NCBI RefSeq assembly: GCF_949987515.2
Contig: NC_082696.1
Span: forward strand, 38,420,431 to 38,484,430
Origin: Delphinus delphis
Lineage: Eukaryota > Chordata > Mammalia > Artiodactyla > Delphinidae
Length of the DNA stretch: 64,000 nucleotides
Direction of reading: 5' to 3'
Part shown: one piece after another, positions 49,832 to 62,600 of the stretch
Layout of the letters: each line of letters starts with the position of its first letter
Position numbering within the stretch: position 1 is the first letter of the stretch
Made by a program: the position numbers and the translations under genes
Notes under the pieces: generated by a model
Databases searched by the model: none
Told to the model about the DNA's origin: nothing
The model's input: the letters and a program-made list of their open reading frames with translations, nothing else

Positions 49832-52800
49832 CTGAAAGATTCAAAAGATAACCAAATCTTTTTACACAGGTACATCAGTAGCTGGAAATTTTAAAGATTA
49901 TCATGTTATGTTATTTTAAAGATTATCATATATATGATTTAAGTATTATACAAAAGAATAATGGCATTTACAAACATTAAATGTTGCGTAAGTCTTCATT
50001 TTTTGAAAAGAAACCCTTATATTTATCTCGTGAATGACATGTATACACAGTTCATGTCTCTAAAAGAAATATGAGGCAAAAACTGAGATTATCTAGATTC
50101 AGGTCAAAAGAATTCCTTTTGCCTTAAATTATCAGGGTAATTGGAGCAGATTAGCTATCTGCTTTAAAAAGTATATAAAATTTATAGTAGGTTTTCATGA
50201 TACTTTACAATTCATGACCTAGATAAATTTTGAAGAGTTTTTTGAAAACCCAGATTATTTGGACAAATGGTATTTGCAATGATTTGTTCCACAATCAGCA
50301 GGAAAAGGTAAATGTACAAACGTTCTCGTTGCTTTGGCTGTCATGTTGTAGCCTATGTGAACCTTGGTGGTTATGTGGCTATAATGTGCAACATGGGCTC
50401 TTGTATCTAATCCAACTTGAAGAATTGCTATAAATCGTCTTTACAAAATTTAGTGTTTTTTAGTGTTCATCATTTTCATGTAGTCCTGTGATTTCCAAGA
50501 GTATAGTGTGCCCTTGTCATCCATTACTTTCATTTCCTTGTTTGAACTCAGGCTTGCCTGATCACCGTCATACATGCCAAAGCTGAGCTATCCACTTTTC
50601 TGTATTCAGGAAAAAAATAAAGAAAAAATCATAAAGGAGAACTTCAGATTGAATCCTTTATAAATGAATTTTTTTGTTTGTTTGTTTGTTTGATGATGGT
50701 GATGGTCACTGCAGGAAAACGTGGGCAAATGTTCATCAACATGAAAGGAAAACTGTCCCTCTGCTCCCCACACCCACTTCCACGCAGGAAATGAAGAATG
50801 AATATGTAAGCCCTCTATCTCAACCTAGAACAGCTAGCTGGTAGTCAAGGGAAGGAGAAGAAAACTAATCAATAGTCTTAAATAACAAAACCAAAAGACC
50901 CTTCCTGCTATTATCTTAGAAGGAATATGTAAAGCAACCCCCCGCCAAAAAAACCCCACAAATGATGTATTGACTACTTCAATGTCATCAAAATTCCATT
51001 TTAGAGAAATTATTTTTAAATTATTTTTTATTTTATAATTTTTACATGACTATCCAGTATTGAATAGACATGTTTTTAAAGCTATCTGATGCATTAAAAA
51101 GAAAGACTGGAAGGAAGTAATACCAAAATGGTTCTAAGGGGACATTAAAAAGGATTTTCATATTTTTGTTACACTTTCCTGTTATATTCCAAATTATCTG
51201 CACTGAACTTGTGAAACCTTTATAAACTAAAATATAAAATGTTTAAAGCTCTCATTTATTACAGAAGCTATAAGGTAATTTTTCTGAGTTTCAGCAAATG
51301 ATAATATAATATCATCTCTATATTTTCATGATGATTGGTTTTATATTCAGATTTCATTGGAGGATTAGACATTACGGTAATCCAACAACTGTTCTTTTGA
51401 CACAGTTTTAGCTAAATCAATGGCAACTTTTTAAAACTACACTTAAGTAGAACTTTTCTCTTTTTCTGTAATTAAAAAAGCAGAGTGGAGGAAACAATTA
51501 GCTAAGATATTTTTATTTCTCCTGTTTTACACATGATTAAAGAAACTTGCTAGTGATTTAATGTTGTTTAAGAAGGAAAGACAGGAGAAAAGGAGGGAGG
51601 GAGGGACAGGGAAGGAGATGGGAAATGAGGGGGTGAGGGGTGGGCAATGAAGCAGGAAGGGGAAATTGCTCCTACTTACCATGACCATTTTGCCATTCTT
51701 AATCTCTCTTACAAAATTTGTCTCTTTGCCATCCCATTTCTGTACATGGACAAGTTTGTCTCCATCCAGGCTAACAACAGACTGAAACCAACAACAAAAT
51801 GCAGAATATATCGATAGGTACACATCAGATTTCTGATATGGAAGCCAAATGAATTGATTTTTATCTATTTACATTTATTTATTTATGTTTGACTGCATTG
51901 GGTCTTTGTTGCTGAGAGTGGGCTTTCTCTAGTTGCAGCGAGCAGGGGCTAATCTTCGTTGCGGTGCGCGGCCTTCTCATTGCAGTGGCTTCTCTTGTTG
52001 CGGAGCACGGGCTCCAGGTGCGGACTTCAGTAGTTGTGGCACACGGGCTCAGTAGTTGTGGCACACGGGCTCAGTAGCTGTGGTACACGGGCTTAGTTGC
52101 TCTGTGGCATGTGGGATCTTCCTGTACCAGGGATTGAACCCATGTCCCTTGCATTGGCAGGTGGATTCTTAACCAGTGTGCCACCAGGGAAGTCCCTGAG
52201 TTGATTTTTAAAAGAGTGATAATTGAATAAATAGTGATCAACTAATTATCAAAGTAGTACAATTTCCTCTGTTGCTTCCAGAGTCATTATTATAAAATCT
52301 CTAGTAATTCATAATTTGATTGAAATGTGTACATCTAAATGCAAAAATTTACCTATTAGAAATAAAAATCCTGAACTAGTGCTTTCTGACTAATCATCCT
52401 ACTCTTTTAAACAGAGTCTTAGAATGAGGCAAGCTATTGATTGAGTCAACCTGAGGCAAAAGAAAGATTAAACAAAATGCAGTCTTTCAAATGAACACTA
52501 TTAAATACTTTCTGAAATACAGGTTTAATATAAAATGAGAAAAACACATGGTAAAGAAACAGATTCAGGGCTTCCCTGGTGGCACAGTGGTTGAGAGTCC
52601 GCCTGCCGATGCAGGGGACACGGGGTCGTGCCCCGGTCCGGAAGATCCCACATGCCGCGGTGCGGCTGGGCCCGTGAGCCATGGCCGCTGAGCCTGCGTG
52701 TCCGGAGCCTGTGCTCCGCAACGGGAGAGGCCACAACGGTGAGAGGCCCGCGTACCGCAAAAAAAAAAAAAAAAAAGAAAGAAAGAAAGAAACAGATTCA

Positions 52801-53712
52801 AGATTTGAGCTATAGTAGGTGCCCATTATTCAGAATATAAGCTATGAACACTAGGATGCAAAATTAACTCTTGGTCCTTCTCTCTGAAGTGAAATACTGA
52901 GAATATTTTTCACTTCCCATCATCTAGAAAAAAAGAAATATTGGGACTTTCTCTCTTTTATTCTCTCCTTCCCATCCCCACCCTCAGAGAAGGAGCAGCT
53001 CCTCACCTTACAGTTTCTGTCATCTGGAGTGGTTTCATCAAACTCTTCTCCCAGATGGAAACTAATCTCCGTGTTCTTGAATGTGCTTTGAGTCCTGATC
53101 ACCACTTTGTCCCCCTCCTGACTGATGATCACTGTTGGTTTAGTCACATTTCCCACCTGCCTAGTGGCAAAGCCCACACCTAAAATAGCAAAAGGAAGCA
53201 GTACAGTTGGCTGCAACTTCCAAAATAGCTCACAAAGCAGGAATCTACCTTCCTATTCTGGAATCTATGTCCTAAAGTGGAAGTTTCATTAGAGTATGTT
53301 TAGCCCATCAATTATGCAGGACAACTACTGAGCCGTAATAATAAGCAGATGCTTATTTGGAAGCATAAATAGTAAAAGGATGCTGAAGAAAAAGTGGAAA
53401 AGGCGCGGAAGCTTCATGTCCTCCCCAGAATACTAAATGCTCCGTTATTTGGCCCTAGGCAAGAAAGCAGGCAAATGCTACATTTAAATATCCATTCTGT
53501 GAGAAACACACAGCCTAGCACCCTGATTACGACAATGTGATCTGTCTTTGTCTCTTGCTAACCTGATGGGTGAAGAAGGAATCTGCAAGTATCTGAAGCT
53601 GCAGGTTAAGATGAGAAAGCACATCTTATTTTTACCTACCTAGAGCCTTCATGTACTCGTCAAAATTCTGACTGTCCGTCAACTTCCACGTAGCACAGAA
53701 AGCCTCCACCAT
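49781..53712 (-). CDS. FABP7: Brain fatty-acid-binding protein, complete gene, 4 coding exons
   Basis: Cytosolic lipid chaperone of radial glia and astrocytes that binds long-chain polyunsaturated fatty acids. Exons 53712-53640, 53179-53007, 51781-51680 and 49831-49781 total 399 nt, giving 132 residues plus TAG, the exact family length. The 73/173/102/51 exon pattern is the canonical iLBP structure. The product starts [11 protein letters not shown] and ends IRHYEKA. The carboxylate-binding residues R107, R127 and Y129 (counting Met) are present. Compared with the human protein as I recall it, I126 replaces Val, N111 replaces Asp and P76 replaces Ala. All introns have GT/AG ends and no frame is broken. 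SMPDL3A follows 4.4 kb downstream on the same strand. Confidence 0.97.
51680..51781 (-). CDS. FABP7: FABP7 coding exon 3
   Basis: 102 nt, residues 83-116, acceptor TTTCAG and donor GTAAGT. It encodes [20 protein letters not shown] and onward to KMVM, including the ligand-contacting R107. Confidence 0.97.
51864..52196 (-). mobile_element. Older CHR/Bov-tA-type SINE (FABP7 intron 2)
   Basis: Reverse body with a locally tandem unit (gtagttgtggcacacgggct, twice at about 52030-52075) and a terminal caccagggaagtcc. TGAATTGATTTTTA at 51850-51863 and TGAGTTGATTTTTA at 52197-52210 form the target duplication. Confidence 0.93.
52568..52785 (+). mobile_element. CHR-type SINE, short form (FABP7 intron 2)
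   Basis: Target duplication AAAGAAACAGATTCA at 52553-52567 and 52786-52800; A18 and GAAA tail. Confidence 0.96.
53007..53179 (-). CDS. FABP7: FABP7 coding exon 2
   Basis: 173 nt, residues 25-82, acceptor ATTTTAG and donor GTGAGG. It encodes helix II and beta strands B-E, including [10 protein letters not shown] and the FDETTPDDR turn, ending NCK. Confidence 0.97.
53640..53712 (-). CDS. FABP7: FABP7 coding exon 1
   Basis: 73 nt: 24 codons plus the first base of Gly25. ATG lies at 53712-53710 in the context CACC-rich/GGATGG. The donor GTAGGT starts at 53639. It encodes the N-terminal strand and helix I (NFDEYMKAL). Confidence 0.96.
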
Positions 53713-55145
53713 CCTTACCCTTTTCCCGTTAGCTTCAGAATCAGATAAAAGAGGCAGAGGCAAGGATCTTCGGATCTTAGGGCCACTGCAATTCGGAAGA
53801 CCCCTTTGCACCTCACAGCAGCTCCTGCCTTCTTATTAAGAAAAGAGGCAGGCAGAAAGCCAAGGATTTGAATTGCAAACACATCCCTCCAGTGTCCCTC
53901 TTTCCAGGAGGCTGTTGCAGGGGGAGGAGATGGGAAGGGGGGCATTCAGCGAGGTTCCAATCCTCTTTGTGATTGGCTCAGGCCACTGGGTTAGCGGAGT
54001 AGGTCGAGTTCCTCCCAAACCTCACACTGCAGCCCTTCTGCCTGAGAAATCTCTGCAAAGATTCAGTGAGGCTGGAGGCAGGGAGCGTATAATGAGAGAA
54101 GGTCTTTCAGGTTCAGCCCGAAAACTTGGCAAAGGCCATTTCAGACTGTGAGGAAAGAAAAAAACGCACAGTAGGACATTCAGATTGATTTCCGTTAATG
54201 GCAAAGCTGGTTGCAAATGAGGACCCCGCCTTAACGAAAACCACTGAAACGCCAGACTTTTCAGACAAAAGAGACTGAATAGTGCCTTTTATTTTCTCTC
54301 GTATTTATAGGGAGAGCAAAACATGAGCTAGAATTTGCCAGACTCGGGAAAGAGGAGGGGGAGGGGGTGTAAATACCTTCCCTAGATTGTACTGCTAGAA
54401 GACCACTCCGGCTGAGTACTAATGGGACACTAATTTTGGCCTCTTCCCAGCACAAACTGAGTGAATTTAAAGATCCCATTTTTCTTTCTAAGGCTATGAG
54501 AACGAGACTAAGATGGAAAAGGGACCTAAGGGCGAGTATGGTTAGGATTCACTAATGAGCTACAAAAATAAAGCAGAACACACTCTTTTTCCCCACTCTT
54601 TCAACAGATTGTAGAATCGAAGTGGAAAAACTGGACAGAAGTTCATTTGGTAAGATTTTAAATGACCTGCACTATAGAACCTTTTGATTTCCTGAGGCCA
54701 CATCTACATCTGTATACTAGTTGTGAGTTAGCAATGGAGGGGGGGCAAGAATTGGAGCAGAGGTGGGAATCGGAAGACTTTGGCTTCAGTTCGTCCTGGC
54801 TTAGGGCATCTCAAGGATGGCAAGCTACCTCCAGGGTTCTAAGTAATAACATATTTAAAGGGGGACTCAGACTCCCCTTTACCCAGAGTTTCTTCCTGCC
54901 TTATTAGTGCAGACCGCTGATGAAAAGCAGGTTCCCCCCCTTTCATGGGGACAGATCAGCGGACTCTGACTTGGCAGTCTCTGCTCTTCCCTCTCTCTCT
55001 CCTCCCATTTCAATCTCAGCCCACTGCCTTTCAGCTTCTGTCCACATCAAATACAAGAGACAAGGCTCAGAATGCATCTTACTCCAACTGTCAGCTCTGT
55101 GGTTCTACTTTGGTGTCTCAAAGGTACCTCAAAACATAAACTCAA
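53713..55145. other. FABP7 5' flank
   Basis: Apart from the promoter elements described, no gene or repeat recognised. Confidence 0.45.
53800..53980 (-). promoter_or_regulatory. FABP7: FABP7 proximal promoter region
   Basis: A TATA-like TTAATAAG on the gene strand at about 53832-53839 lies 120 bp upstream of the ATG. Two CCAAT boxes in opposite orientation lie at 53957-53961 (plus) and 53976-53972 (minus). The transcription start and factors are inferred; known Notch/POU/NFI sites of the mouse gene were not confidently located. Confidence 0.35.
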
Positions 55146-55149
55146 TCTT

Positions 55150-56640
55150 TCCCCTCACCTGGTCCTCCTCCAGTTTTCACCATGTTTGTGAATGGCAGCA
55201 TCATCTACCCAACTGCACAAGCCAGAAAACTTGAAATCCTTTCTAACCTTTACTCTCTACATCAAAGTCAATGTCAGAGCCCATCTATTTTCCTTCCTGA
55301 ATATGTCTCTAACTTCTCACTTTCCCCCATCCCCACAACCACCTTCTTAATTCAAGTAACCATTGTCTTTTACTAGTCCTATGGCAATAGCCTCTTAACT
55401 GTTCTCCCTGCAGCCATGCCTGATCTCCGGCAGTTCACTAGGCTGAAGCCAGAGTGACCTTTTAAAATACAAATCTGCATCTTCCTAGTGACTAATGGTG
55501 CTGAGCACACTTTTCGTGTGCTTCTCTGCTGTTAATCTATCTTCTTTGGTGAAGTAACTGTTCAAATCTATTGTCCATTTTCAATTGGATTGTTTCTTTC
55601 TACTGAATTGTAAGAGTCCTTTATATAGTCTAGATAAGTCATTAGTTGAATGTGTTCTTCAAAACTTTGTTCTGTTCAGTTATAGATACAGAGAACAAAC
55701 AGATGGTTGCCAGAGGGGAGGGGGACTGGAGGGAGGAAAGAAATAGGCGAGGAAGATTAAGAGGTACTAACATTGCAAAATAAATGTCACAAGTATGAAA
55801 TGTACAGTGTGGGGAATACAGTCAATAATTATGTAATATCTTTCTATGTGACATATCATAACCAGACCTAACATCGTGATTGTTTGGAAATGTATAGAAA
55901 TACCGAATCACTGTGTTGTGTAATAGCAACGAACACAGTGTTATAGGTCAAATGTACTTCAAAAACAAACTCATAGGAAAAGACGTCAGATTTGTTGTCA
56001 CCAGAGGCAGAGGGTAGGAGGAGAGGGGATTGGATGAAGGCTGGTCAAAATGAACAAACTTCCAGTTATAAGACAAATAAGTACTAGGGATGTGATGTAC
56101 AACATGATGACTATAATGAACACTGCTGTGTGTTATACAGGAAAGTTGTTGAGAAGGGAAATCCTAAGAGTTCTCATTGCAAGGGAAAAATATTTTTTCT
56201 ATGTCTTTAATTTTGTATCCAGATGAGGTGATGGATGTTAACTAAACTTATTGTGATAATCATTTAATCTTGTATGTAGGTCAAATCATTATGCTGCACA
56301 CCTTAAACTTATACAGTGCTGTATGTTAATTATATCTCAATAAAACTGGAAGAAAAAATGTTGTTTAATTTTTTTGCTTTTCATTTTCTCGATTGTGATA
56401 ATGGATACATTGGTGTGTCAAAATTTATCAGTTGTACATGTTAAATGTGTGCAATTGATCTTATGTCAAATATACGATGGTAAAACTATTTTTTAAAAGC
56501 TAAATCTTATCTTGTCCCTCTCCTGATTAAACTCCAAATGGCTTTTTCCTGCTCTCAGGTTAAAGACCAAAATTCCTATCATTGCCTGTACCAGATCTGT
56601 TTCTAACTTTTGAAGGACTCGGAGTAAGAATCCAAACAGG
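55150..56640 (+). repeat. L2, split by an L1
   Basis: L2 at 55150-55483 (tagtcctatggcaatagcct; gccagagtgaccttttaaaa) resumes at 56502-56640 (ctgattaaactccaaatggc; ctcaggttaaagaccaaaat). Confidence 0.75.
55484..56501 (+). mobile_element. L1 with inverted 5' part, inside the L2
   Basis: 55497-55670 is ORF2 in minus orientation (cttctttggtgaagtaactg). From 55675 the 3' end runs in plus orientation to tatctcaataaaactggaag at 56350, with further L1-like sequence to about 56490. AAATCTGCATCTT / AAATCTTATCTT at the borders resembles a decayed target duplication. Confidence 0.7.
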
Positions 56641-56840
56641 GCTTCCCTGGTGGCACAGTGGTTGAGAGGCCTCCTGCCGATGCGGGGGACACGGGTTCGT
56701 GCCCCGGTCCGGGAGGATCCCACATGCCGCGGAGCGGCTGGGCCCGTAAGCCATGGCCGCTGAGCCTGCGCGTCTGGAGCCTGTGCTCCGCAGCGGGAGA
56801 GGCCACAACAGTGAGAGCCCACGTACCGAAAAAAAAAAAA
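56640..56840 (+). mobile_element. CHR-type SINE, short form
   Basis: Perfect 13-bp duplication AGAATCCAAACAG at 56627-56639 and 56841-56853. Confidence 0.96.
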
Positions 56841-57252
56841 AGAATCCAAACAGAGGTTCACATGCCATATGCCTAAACAGTAAAAGTTATGGATCAAACG
56901 ATGCCCACAGCCTGGCCCAGCATCGAGTCAGGACTCATAGCCACCCTGCCACCCTTTCCTGACAGGCTGCCCCGTGGCTGCCCACAGGCACTGGCACAGA
57001 TCTGGTGGGGCAGGCAAGTGGAAGCTTGTCTGGAGCTCAGGGTTTCCAGTCAGTGACTAGAGTACCCTAAACCTGGAATGCGGACTAACATGGACTTGCT
57101 GTTGTGCTCACGTGAGCCTGAAGCTGCCTAAGGCTACAGTGAAAAGTCTGAAATGAAACAAGCCCAGAGGAAGCAAAGCTTATACATCAGACACATCCGA
57201 CATCATTTGAGCCTTTGAACCAAGTCCCTGAAGATAGCCCCACTATCTTGGG

Positions 57253-57277
57253 GAATGTATGAATTTTTCATACATTC
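57253..57277. repeat. Perfect inverted repeat (11-bp arms, 3-nt loop)
   Basis: GAATGTATGAA, TTT, TTCATACATTC, followed by a further copy ATACATTC. Confidence 0.9.
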
Positions 57278-58029
57278 ATACATTCTCTTTTTTGCTAAAT
57301 CTAGGCGACTAATTAATCCATTTACACAAATCATCCTTAGGGTAGAAGTTCTCAGACCAATTTATTTTGTTATGTCAAAATATTCTTATATGTTCCCCTT
57401 AATAAAACATAAACTGGTAGAATGTTTAATTATTATTCTAAAATGTAATAAACCATTTCTTTTTCATGGTCCAAGAATATAAGATCAGGATTGTTGAGAG
57501 CAGGGTGCACGTATTAGACATCTTCATCTTACCTCCTATCTGATCATGATGCTGAAATATTCATCTGTCTCATTTATTTCTCCCACTCTTTAGATAAGGA
57601 AAGGAACTAATGATATATTTATTTTAACTTAAAGCATATATTTCTGTAATTCAGATATTTTTACACCTTATATAAAACATAAAAGCTCAGCAATTTAGAG
57701 ATAGGTTTTTTGGAATTGTATATTAACTTAGTAATAAGCAGGAGAGAATATTGTTATCCAGATGTCTATAGTAGAAATTTTAGGAAAAGCCCCTTGACTA
57801 TTTTGTAATTCCCTAAACTGACACATTTAATCTTACTATTTTTAATTGCTCAGGATATAATAGATTTACAGCCAAGAATAGCTGCTTTCAACTAATAGGT
57901 AATAATAAGTCATTTGCTCTATTTATTGAGGACTTTATTAGAAGAGAAAGTGAAAGAACAGAGAAAAGATTGTGCTGTGCTAAGGAGGATTCAACTAATA
58001 GATATTTTTGGTAACCTAAATGGGAGGAA

Positions 58030-58138
58030 AGTCCAAAAGGGAGAAGATATCTGTATGTGTATGGCTGATTCATTTTGTTGTGCAGTGGAGGCTAACACAG
58101 CATTGTAAGGCAGCCATACTGTAATAAAAATTAATTAA
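58030..58138 (+). mobile_element. L1 3' end fragment
   Basis: tatggctgattcattttgttg...ggaggctaacacagcattgt...gtaataaaaattaattaaaa. Confidence 0.7.
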
Positions 58139-59339
58139 AAAAATAGTAGATATTAATTTTAAAAAACTAATAGATTTTTTTTTCAATTTTCCTAAACCTA
58201 GGAACAATTTATAATCTTGCTATGGCTTCTATAATATAAATGCATCCACAGACTTAAAAAAGGAAAGAATGTGACAGATTGACCCCTCTCTCAAGGCTAT
58301 GACCTTTATGTATGGGAATTTGGACTCTAAAGAATCCATTATAAAGATTATTTTTAATAGTGAAATAAAAGGAACAAAGAAAAATTGCTTTGGGAAATCT
58401 TGGCAAAATCTCCACGTGGGACTGAATTTCCTGGCACCTGCTTTATGGAAATTTTTCCTTCTCAAGAAAATTAAAAGTTTTAATAAAACGTTAACACTGT
58501 TCTTGAGCCAAGTAAGCCAACTGGGGTCATGACACTATTTCCGATAAAATATCCAAGGATCTCCACCAAAAGAGATTAAGTAACATTCAAAGTACTTGCT
58601 TGAGGTTCTTTTTGTTACCAAATGGCACAAAATAAAATAGTAATGGAAGATCTCTATAGTTGGAAGTAAAATGTGATTACACCATGAAGGCACTCTTGGC
58701 CCACAATCTCTCCCATGATAGGTAATATCTTCAGACAACACCCCTTGCTGAACCAGTGGTCTGTCTGTCATGTGCATCACACTCTCTCCACCCAAACAAT
58801 TAAACAGCTAAACCAGCTCTAGGCTTCAGGAGTGATGAAGATTCCAACATTCAAGCAGGAGTTAATGTGCTATGGGTAATGGAATTCAATGGGAGGAGGT
58901 GTGTGGGAAAAGACCTGTGAATTGTCGCCCCTTGGTGTTGTGAAATTTTTATATTATTATACTTTTTAAAATGTGGACTAAACCAGAGAGGAGATGCACC
59001 TCCAGGTGTGGCACAATCTTGAAAAGAAGGGCTATATTCTTCTACTGGAGAATGAAAAGCTAATAAAGACAAGCTGTTGAGGTTTGGACTATCTTTCCAA
59101 TGTCCTTCTCATTCTTTTCGATTTTCTGCAGGTTTTTTTTCTCCTTTTACCTCTCATTACCTGAGTATTCCACTCTTCACATTTTCTTGGGTATAAAATG
59201 TAGAAGAAGTCCTTCACCTGCCTCTAGATATGACAAATCTACTCAGGAGAGAAATTTATTCCAGGTTTGTTATGAAAGAGTTATGGACCTTCCCTCTCTG
59301 GCCATTTATATGCCACAACTCTGCTGAGAAAACTCCACT

Positions 59340-59645
59340 CTCCAGTCCCCTAGGTACTTTCCTCTTGTCTTTTAGAGGTTAGCTCAAATATTATTCACTC
59401 AAGGAAGACTGGATCAGAACCCCAATTATGTCATCCCATGGTTTTATGTCTTTTTAAACATATAAATTTAATTTAAAACTTTTGTAGTCAATTGTTTAAT
59501 ATCTTTCTCTCCCATTAGAACATGAGTTCCCTGAAGCATTTATTTTAGCATCTATGTCTTTTATCCTCCATTGTGCTCTATCCTCATTGTCTATCACAGT
59601 ATCAAGTTCACAGTGTTTGTTCAACAAATGTTAAAGGCATGAACA
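59340..59645 (+). repeat. L2 3' portion
   Basis: attagaacatgagttccctg and a degenerate tail ending tgttcaacaaatgttaaagg. Confidence 0.65.
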
Positions 59646-62600
59646 AATATAGAGCATGGACATAGAGAATCATAGAACTTCAAAAAAGTAAGATTGTAAA
59701 CTATTGTACAACTGATCTTTTCCAAGTTTCTATTCAAACTTTTCCTCTCTTTGCAACCTATATAATCTCCAGAGGATACCTAAACCTCTTCCTCATTCCT
59801 GTCATGTCAATTTGGGAAGAAATTAAGGCTCAATTTTTCTAGAGTTCTTTTCTTTGAAGTAAAAGCACATAGACTAGTCTGAGCAAACCTCTAAATGTAT
59901 GATGGATTTATTAAATGCAAAAGGAGGAGAGTTTTGTGCCATCTCATACATGGAAACCTGGTGCCAATTAATATGCACAGAATTTGTCCTTTCAGTGGAT
60001 CTGTTTGATGTGAGTTGTTGATGTGTAAATTAAAAATTTAGAAGGTTTTTTTTTTCCTGGTTCATATACTCCTGGAAGATCTCTATTGCTAATTCTGCAC
60101 ATGAAATGTCGAAGTAAGCTTTGAGTAATGATTATCAGACCGGTGGCTATAAAAGGAAGGTATTAAGGTATTAATCAGTTTAAGATTAAAGAAACCACTC
60201 TAGCTATTTTTAACAGAAACAGGATGAAATACAGGGAATTATACACTTATAAAATTCTTAGAAGTGTTGGAGGACAAGGTTTTAGGCTGAGCTGAGCTTT
60301 CAGTAATAATTCCAGAACATACCACCACATCATAGAAACTGGTCTGCTAAGGAAAACATTTTCTCTACTAAAATCAGAACGCTGGGGAATCAGGAAGCTG
60401 CTTTCCTACCCTCTGGCTCCAGAAATCTCTTGCCTTAGCTGTCATCCAGGAATGAGGGAGCGTCACCCAGAAATAGTGACTCCAGAGGCATGCCACATGG
60501 GCCAGATCTCAGGAGCAAAATGGTTGTCTTGGGTTCATTCTCTCTCACCACTTACCTGAGTTTTGAATTCAAGTCCTACTCAAGCATGTATGATAAGCAG
60601 GGCCTAAATCAAGTGTAGATAGAGAGGAGATTGGGAAATGTTGTTTTGCTCTCTGGGGCCTCTGCAGAGCAGAGAAGACCACAGAAGGCAGTCAGAGCAA
60701 AGGTCAGGTGAGTCAATCTACCACACCCTATACACAACTCAGAGATAACTGGATATATTTTTTAAATGTTTGTTAAAAGGGGAGAATAAATAAAAAATAG
60801 AGATCCTGTATGTCTGGAAATATTTTAGAGTAGTGAAATGGGTAATCATTAGAATCACCTGGGGAGATTTATAATAACGCGGAATCTAAAGTTACCCAGA
60901 GAGATTTTGATACAGGTGGTCTGGGGTAAGGCTGAACTTTGTACTGAAAAACAAAATTTTAAGTTGAAATCCTATGTATGCTGATGCATTTAATGCCTTA
61001 TGATTTATAAAATAAATAGTATACTCCAGTCTGTCAGAATCACATTAATAAATTTGGATTGTAATACTTCTTCAATGCAAAATACAGGGTAAGACTAGGA
61101 TAGTGATACTACTAGTTTCTTGACACTACCATTTCAGAAATGGTGTGTAACTTATACCAAGGATGGCTCCACATTTAAAATTATGTGTGTTACACAATAA
61201 ACTTACACTACGCTTTAGGTCAATTATATCTCAATGAAACTGGAAGGAAACAAATTTAAAAATAATGTGTCATGTGATAATCAGCAAGAAAGAAACATGG
61301 TCCAACTATCCTAAGGATGAAACATATTAAATCAATGTTAACAAGTAAAATTCTGAGTTGTAATGGAGAGTGTAATCTATCATAATCAAATTATCAGGAT
61401 TCATAAAATTAAGGAGCTCTCTATAAATTTAAATGGAGACATTTCTGAAGACATTGAGAAGTCTTATCCCAAGAGAGCATCTGGTCTACCTGGGCCTTCT
61501 TGTGAATAAGATATTTTCATACTCATTTTCTAGAAGAAACAGAATCCTTGAATAGTACTTTCCATGTAAAATTTAAGTCTCTACAACATGCAATTTTCAA
61601 GACAATTTATTGGAACAGCTCTTGATATAGTTTGACCAGTAACATAATTAAAAATTATAAATGGGCCATTGAGATTCATGGCATTTTTCACCCAATCACT
61701 AATTGGAAAGCACAGGAGTATAAGCATATCTTTGAATGCTAGTGATATAAAAATAAAATAAAAATAAAATAGGGTATTAATTAATTTATTTTTTATTTCC
61801 AAAGCAACTTATTAAGTTGAAACCATTATTATGATTGCATTATTTTTGTTATTGTTTTTAAGCACATAGGAATAACTTTACAAATGTTAGTACCCATCGA
61901 TTTGTTGAAGGGTGAGCCTCCATTTTGAAACTGTTAAGAAAATGCCAGAATATCATAAATTTTCTGCTCTTCATATTAATTTACTATGTTTGGAAATAGT
62001 TAATATCCTGAAGAGGAGACAGTAATAAATAGAATTATATTGTTTGAAGAGAATTTCTAGAATGCAGGGAGATATTATGAATAGTAAAAGTGGAAATAAT
62101 AGACATGAAGAGAATGAAAATACAGCCTAATTACAGGTATTACTAAGAAAGACATCTAAACAACTGGAATAAGATATGTAATAAAGAAAATCATAATTGA
62201 CAAAAACATTCTGTAGCTAAAAATAGGCATCAGTATATAGATCAAAATGTTCATCATTTGACATAATTAATGAAAATAGAACACAAGCTCTTTAATTCTA
62301 GTAATATATTTGAATCAAATATAATTCAAACAAACATATATAAATATAAGGAAAAATCCAATAAATATTCAATCAGGGGAAAAGATGCATAAAATGTTAT
62401 AAGAAGTGTGGCTGACCATAGTCTTTTCATTGTAGCATTTAGATACCAAATAAATATAGAGCAATGTTACAGAGTTATTGAAAAAAGTGGTGGCTCAAAT
62501 TTTTTTTCATCATATTGTGAATGTAGAAGAGATTTTCTTTTTGAAAATCAATCGATGGTCATTTTCATTATACCATTTTCATGTGCTACTTGTCTGCAGG

